Position numbers and translations under genes: made by a program | The notes under the pieces: model-generated | Told to the model about the DNA's origin: nothing | The model's input: the letters and a program-made list of their open reading frames with translations, nothing else | The model's database searches: none | Shown: positions 58,871 through 64,000 of the stretch, in pieces | How positions within the stretch are numbered: position 1 is the first letter of the stretch | How the letters are laid out: every line of letters begins with the position of its first letter | Assembly: GCA_964017235.1 (NCBI GenBank) | Contig: OZ024928.1 | Coordinates: forward strand, 79,045,566-79,109,565 | Reading direction: 5' to 3' | Length of the DNA: 64,000 nucleotides | DNA from: Sabellastarte sp. h YS-2021 | Lineage: Eukaryota > Annelida > Polychaeta > Sabellida > Sabellidae

Positions 58871-59278
58871 ATGTCTCAATCAGGATTAACTCTTAGGGAT
58901 CTATTTCTACAGGTGGGAGATATGAACCTTCAGCACCCAGATTATTTTTTAGAGATGGCACTCAATACCTTTCATATTAAAAATTGTACATGCCTAGGGG
59001 TGTCATTGTTTTATGTCTCATGCTTCATCTGGCATTATCCATCCTATACTCACAGGATTCTTCTTACAGCCTTTAGAGCCTACAAGAACAAACTTATTAA
59101 ATCCTATTTAGGATGGAGAAAGAGGATGAAAACATATTCGACTCAGGCTCAGCAAATGCGAAGAATTATGCTTAATAGAATGGTTTCAGGTCAGAGAATG
59201 CGTAGACAGGTTATGAGACAGATGGGTATGGAAATCAATGATTCAGACTCTGAAGACGAAGGCATTCACTCTGTCTAG
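58871..59278 (+). CDS. Small unidentified Polinton-associated protein (135 aa)
   Basis: Function not recognised. The frame opens with a TTG at 58862, but the first ATG is 58871, used here (MSQSGLTL). The N-terminal half is mixed, with a hydrophobic Cys-rich stretch at about residues 38-55 (CTCLGVSLFYVSCFIWHY) that could be a membrane-interacting segment or a buried core. The second half is strongly basic and Met/Gln/Arg-rich (RMKTYSTQAQQMRRIMLNRM), and the tail is acidic (DSDSEDE). A basic domain followed by an acidic tail suggests nucleic-acid or particle binding, but this is a guess. It is transcribed in the same direction as the polymerase, 127 bp upstream of it, from its own TATA box. Confidence 0.6.
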   Translation: MSQSGLTLRDLFLQVGDMNLQHPDYFLEMALNTFHIKNCTCLGVSLFYVSCFIWHYPSYTHRILLTAFRAYKNKLIKSYLGWRKRMKTYSTQAQQMRRIMLNRMVSGQRMRRQVMRQMGMEINDSDSEDEGIHSV

Positions 59279-59336
59279 AACTCATTAATCATCTGAAATC
59301 TTCAACAAAATCAATAATAATTGCAAGACACTCCCC

Positions 59337-59345
59337 TATATAAAC
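59337..59345 (+). promoter_or_regulatory. TATA box of the polymerase gene
   Basis: TATATAAAC, 69 bp before the ATG at 59406, followed by tggaaaatct. The same nonamer and following motif precede the upstream gene. Confidence 0.65.
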
Positions 59346-59405
59346 TGGAAAATCTTCAACATATTATAATATCTCCTTATTTTTCATATCTGAATACCCT
59401 GTACC

Positions 59406-60347
59406 ATGGAGTGTAGATGTTATTTATGTGGTTCTAACCTACTGAATCAGAAAAATCTACTTCATCACCAGAAGTATTGTCACCAAGTAACAGATAAGAT
59501 ACAAGAGAAATGCAGGATATGTGATCGACAATTCCATGATAACCAGGCCTTGTGTTTACATCTTCAAAAATGTGGAAAATATATCTGTAGGAGCTGTGAT
59601 CTTCCATTTCTTACAACAGAGGCCCTCAACTTTCATGTGGAGACATTTCATAAGAAATCTACAGCTGCTAAATCTTACAGATGTGGCATTTGTAAATGCA
59701 ATTTTGAGGGTAGGAGGGCCCTGTACACGCATAGAATGAGACAACATGGAGGCAACAATGATGACCCTGTCCTACCAGCCTTTATTGTAGATAATGATGA
59801 CGAAAATTTACGTGAGATTTACGTTACAAACATAGATCACATACAGGCTAACCATCAAGAGACTGAACTAAAGAATATCTACAATTTTCCAACCAATAAT
59901 CTGCATGGGGGTTACAGGGAGATTCGATCCCAGGTGAGGGAAATCTATCAGAACCTACACAATGCCTTCAGGATTAATCTCGCCTTTGGAACCATTTTAT
60001 TTAACAATGAAACAAGGGAATACAGATATTTTGTTCCACATTACAACAGTAAGATTCTTCAATATCCTTTTCGAATTTCGAATATGAATAGTATTCGTTT
60101 TTTGATGAATAAGTTAGCTGGAATCGATATAATTACACAAGCAAGATCAGATAGACCCTCTACTGCCTGGAGCCTCGCCTTCATAACTAATGTGCAGTAT
60201 GTAGTTTTTAAAACAGACTTTCCATTGGGAAATGCTGAAGACCTGCCAGATTACATCAAACAGAATAGGAATCTGAAGACAATGTATATAGACAAATGGA
60301 CGGGCAAACCATATACAGACAATTTATGTTTCTTCAGATGTCTTTGA
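59406..60347 (+). CDS. Polinton-type DNA polymerase, N-terminal part up to in-frame TGA
   Basis: Start at 59406 in an excellent ACCATGG context. Four Cys2His2/Cys2HisCys-type fingers come first: CYLC, CRIC, CRSC...HVETFH and CGIC...HRMRQH (to about residue 117). Next is the N-terminal domain typical of Polinton and adintovirus polymerases: FRINLAFGTILFNN, a LPDYIKQN segment and DNLCFFRCL, a motif that in relatives continues directly into the rest of the protein. Here it is cut by TGA at 60345-60347, and the same frame then stays open to the window end. So this is either the first half of one gene with a nonsense mutation, a readthrough site, or a sequence error. If the stop holds, the product would be a 313-residue zinc-finger protein without a catalytic domain. 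Confidence 0.8.
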   Translation: MECRCYLCGSNLLNQKNLLHHQKYCHQVTDKIQEKCRICDRQFHDNQALCLHLQKCGKYICRSCDLPFLTTEALNFHVETFHKKSTAAKSYRCGICKCNFEGRRALYTHRMRQHGGNNDDPVLPAFIVDNDDENLREIYVTNIDHIQANHQETELKNIYNFPTNNLHGGYREIRSQVREIYQNLHNAFRINLAFGTILFNNETREYRYFVPHYNSKILQYPFRISNMNSIRFLMNKLAGIDIITQARSDRPSTAWSLAFITNVQYVVFKTDFPLGNAEDLPDYIKQNRNLKTMYIDKWTGKPYTDNLCFFRCL

Positions 60348-63300
60348 CAACATTTTAATGGTAACAAAGATTTCCTCGAATATTTTCATGTATGGATGAA
60401 TTTTAAAAAATCAGAAAAATTAGGAAATTCTACTGGACAATTTACTGGTGTGACTATGGATGAGATGATGGATCTAGAAAGATGTTTTAATGTAAAAATT
60501 TTGATATATTCTCTGTCACCAGATGGAGTTGTCTGTAATCTGTATAAATCTGTAAATAATTATGATAGTAAGATGTATCTTAATGTACATGAAAACCACC
60601 TTAGTTATATTGTAGATATAAATAAATTCGCTAAAAAATTTCAATGTGAGAAGTGTCTTAAGTTGTTCACAAGAGAGTGGAACATGCAAAGACACTACAA
60701 AGTATGCTATGATAGAACTATCTACCATTTTCCAGGTGGCTTCCATAAGTCACCCTTAACCATATTCGAAAAACTCGAATCTCTAGGAATACATACCTCT
60801 GAGCAATCTAGATATTATAAACTCTTTGCAGTGTGGGATATGGAGGCCATGCTTCAAAAAACGAACCACAGCACCACGAGTAAATTGAACTGGATATCCA
60901 AACATGTTCCCATTAGTGTGAGTGTAGCTTCTAACATAACCAATTTTGAATCACCGAGATGTTTTATCAATCCGGATCCGACAATTTTGATTCAAAATAT
61001 GATGGAATATCTCAGACTGATTAGTATAGCCGCTCGTAAACAAATCTCCTGCAAATATTTTCATGTTTTATATGAACTGGATGAGCTCATTCAGAAATAT
61101 AAAGAGGATGGGGAGCAGGCGGATTCGGATTTCGAATCAGAGGACTGGGAAGAGGAACTCGAGTCGGACGAATCTGATTCAGAATCCAATATTGTCTTTA
61201 CTCCAAGTAAAAAGATTCTGTCACATTTCATATCCAATATTCAACAAGTTAAGAAAGAGTTTCTTTTCCAACTACCTGTTATTGGATTTAATTCAGGTAG
61301 ATACGATCTGAATTTAATTAAGACTGATATTCTCAAGTATATAAGTTTAAATTACACAGAAAATGAAATCTTCACCATCAAAAAAGAAAACAGCTATCTC
61401 ACCATAGGTACTCCACATATGAAATTTTTAGATATTTCTAATTATTTAGCAGCTGGATGTTCCTATGAGAAGTTTCTTAAAGCCTATGGTTGTGACATTC
61501 CAAAAGGTGTTTTTCCTTATGAATGGTTTGATTCTCTTGAAAAATTAGACTGCACCTGCTTACCGGAAATGAAAGATTTCTATTCTAAAATGAAGATGTC
61601 TAACCCATTAGAATCTGAGTCTGAGTATGAAGAGCTTAGAAATCTTTGGAATAAGAATGGTATGAGGACTTTTAGGGATTATTTAATACATTACAATAAT
61701 CTAGATACTGGACCCTTCTGTGAAGCCCTCACTACTTTCATAGATCTTTATGTATCGGAAGGGATAGATATTTTTAAAGATTACATCACCTTGCCTGGTG
61801 TAGCCAGAAAAATGATCTATACCTCCTCAGAGAGTAATTTTGCACTCTTCAATTCAGATAACGCAGACCTATACTATACATTTAAACAAAATATTGTGGG
61901 AGGTCCTAGCATAATTTTTAGCAGATATCAAGAAAAAGGGGTAACAAAAATTAAAAATGTAGAAAATAACTTATGTGAGAGCGTGGTGGGTTATGACTGT
62001 AATGGCCTCTATTCCTATGCTATCAAGCAACTAATGCCAGCCGGTGTGTATGTAAGAAGATTCCCTGAAAACCATTTTAGACCAGAGGTTAGCGAAAGGT
62101 ACATAGATTCATACGTTTGGTTAGATTATCTCAGCTGTAAAGAGGGAATAAAAATTCGACATAAATTAAATAATCAAAAAGAGGTGAGAATAGGGAACTT
62201 TAGGGTAGATGGTTTTTGTTATCAAAATAAAACAGTTTATGAATTTAACGGATGTTATTACCACGGTTGTAAATTTAACTGCTTTATAGTTAAAAATTTA
62301 AAAAACAAAACCTGGTCAGAAAGACTGAAAAAAGTGCAACAGAGGGATAAAGCTAGAAAGAACTACATAATTTCACAGGGTTATAAATTTGTGGCTATTC
62401 AGCAATGTCAATTTATCTCCAAAATAAAACCCAAATGCCTCCGATTTTATGAACATTACCTCCCTTCTTACTACAGGAAAAATAAGGGGGATTTAACACA
62501 CTCAAAGATCTTAACAGATGTTAAAAATGGAAGATTGTTTGGTGCATTAGAGGTAGATATCCAGGTGGAGGAGGGGCATGAAGATTTCTTTCAAGAATAT
62601 CCCCCCTTTTTTGCTACTTGTGAGGTACCAATGGAGGTAATAGGTTCACATATGCTCTCCTATTGTAACGCCAATGACATTCAATTTAAAAGTAAAAGAC
62701 TTCTGATTAGTGGGCTTAAGGCTCGCAAAATTTTACTTGCCACCCCCCTTTTGCAGTGGTATCTGAAAAATAAATGTCAAGTCTCAAAAATCTATCAGAT
62801 AATCGAATTTCAACCCAAACCCTCATTCACTTCATTCATAGATAAGGTGACCCATCACAGGATTCAGGGTGAATTAGAGGTGGATAAAGCAATTATAGGG
62901 GACACCTTCAAATTGATAAGTAATTCCAGTTATGGTTCCTTTCTCATGAATAAAACTAAACATTCTAATGTGAGATATCTAGTGGATAAGAATAAAGTCC
63001 GAAAAATAATAAACTCTTGCATTTTTAAAGATATGCAGGATATTAATGGAGTTTTTGAGGTAGAGACCTATAAGTCTAGAATTCTGATGGATAACCCTAT
63101 ACAAATTGGTTTTTTTATTTTACAATATGCAAAGTTAAGAATGTTGGAATTTTATTATGACTGCTTACTGAAATACCTTAGACCCCAGTCATTTGAATTA
63201 ACGGAAACTGACACCGATAGTCTGTATATGGCTATAAATCAATCTGATCTAGATCTTTGTGTTAGGGGAAGACACCGACAGAAATATCATAAGGAAATTT

Positions 63301-64000
63301 TTGGGTCCTGTTCTGATGAGTTGAATGCACTCTGGTTTCCAAGACGCTGCTGCTCCCACCATATCACCATAGATAAGAAAATCCCAGGGATTTTTAAGAA
63401 AGAATTCTCTGGATTTCGAATGTTATCACTCTGTTCAAAATCTTATATCATAGAGGATCAGGATGGTAAACAGAAAATATCTTCTAAAGGTATTTCTAAA
63501 AAAAATTTAACTGATGCTATGGCTAAATTTACTCACACTCTAAGCACTGGAGAGACAAGTTTCTCCACCAATTTAGGATTTAGAATGAGGGATGCTAATA
63601 TGTTTACCTATTCACAAACTAAAATAGGATTCAATTATTTTTATTGTAAGAGAGAGGTGCAAGATGATGGGATCACAACCAGACCTTTAAATATAACCCT
63701 CTCACCATGGGAAAGAGAATCCCTGGTTGTATCAGAGGTACAGGATCCCCTATCTAATCTGTACTATTCTCAGATGAGAGTAGACGCCTTATCTTATCAT
63801 TCAATTGAACAAATGTTTTATCACTTTTTAGCCAAACATTACAAAAATATTACACTTTGTCATAAGATTTTGCTGGAAACAGATCCCCTTAATGTATACA
63901 ATCATCTTGACAAAACATTTATCTCAAAAAGTAGAAATGAAGAAATTAAGAAGGATATTATGCACCTATGTGTCTCTGAAAAATTTAGGCAGTGTCAAAA
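60348..64000 (+). CDS. Protein-primed DNA polymerase B, catalytic part (3' end outside window)
   Basis: Continues in the frame of the preceding part without any further stop seen over 3.6 kb. A CEKCLKLFTREWNMQRHYKVC finger-like segment precedes the exonuclease. Proofreading motifs: WDMEAM (60834), GFNSGRYDLNLI (61284-61310), YNNLDTGPF (61692). Polymerase motifs: YDCNGLYSYA for motif A (61992), ISNSSYGSF for motif B (62916-62940), TDTDSLYM for motif C (63207-63228), and CSKSY for the KxY motif (63432-63446). YEFNGCYYHGC (62238-62270) is the conserved block of protein-primed family-B enzymes. An acidic insert of Asp/Glu/Ser lies at about 61100-61190. All key residues are present. The enzyme copies the element's linear DNA from a protein primer (family knowledge). 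Confidence 0.88.

Larger units (their letters stand above)
58770..64000 (+). mobile_element. Polinton/Maverick-like element, 5' part (cut by window end)
   Basis: Identified by a protein-primed type-B DNA polymerase gene preceded by a small gene, each with its own TATA box. The integrase, packaging ATPase, protease and capsid genes expected of a complete Polinton or adintovirus-like element are not in the window. Left boundary unknown; 58770 is simply the first promoter. Confidence 0.75.

Overview
The window looks like a repeat-dominated stretch of a metazoan nuclear genome, most likely a marine invertebrate and possibly a mollusc. The species guess is weak: it rests only on the mix of a PIF/Harbinger transposon, an L1/Tx1-type LINE, a tRNA-derived SINE, large tandem arrays and a Polinton/Maverick-type protein-primed DNA polymerase. 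No ordinary single-copy host gene is recognisable. The many short open frames inside the arrays are by-products of repetition. Region 1-26938 is one giant inverted repeat. Outer positions pair as i+j=26939 and inner positions as i+j=29773. The centre is a 36-base loop at 14869-14904. Each arm carries, from outside in, degenerate ~120-bp repeats, a 5.16-kb Harbinger element (1163-6325, mirrored at 20614-25776), a module of ~140-bp repeats rich in AGGTCA half-sites, about 0.9 kb of other repeats, a 109-bp satellite array, and a terminal module containing TCAGCGCTGAAC. The arms are almost identical (four substitutions spotted), but the left array has about 60 units and the right about 34. The difference, 2834 bp, is exactly 26 x 109. 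Region 26939-30440 is a second, diverged copy of the same composite without the Harbinger insertion, ending in a 109-bp array of about 17 units with a dimeric (218-bp) higher-order pattern. Regions 30441-39262 and 41524-46470 are two related copies of another composite: a ~128-bp array, the AGGTCA module, the ~128-bp array inverted, then the TCAGCGCTGAAC module. The 109-bp and ~128-bp satellites differ in sequence and length, yet each unit holds three copies of the core CACAGTGGG. A 417-bp MITE (39263-39679) and older repeats lie between the two copies. Region 46810-49742 holds a 5'-truncated LINE on the minus strand with a 15-bp target duplication, and beside it a SINE with a 17-bp target duplication. 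Region 49743-58769 is mostly AT-rich sequence with decayed repeats, a perfect 137-bp tandem duplication, a decayed gene with a FLYWCH-like zinc finger, and a minisatellite at 56700-57850. From about 58770 to the window end is the start of a Polinton/Maverick-like (adintovirus-like) element. It has a small unidentified gene followed by a type-B DNA polymerase gene with N-terminal zinc fingers, interrupted by one in-frame TGA, complete in its visible catalytic motifs and cut by the window end. The strongest candidate for something undescribed is the composite array family: AGGTCA modules next to CACAGTGGG-core arrays, capped by a hairpin-forming TCAGCGCTGAAC module that also sits at the centre of the giant palindrome.
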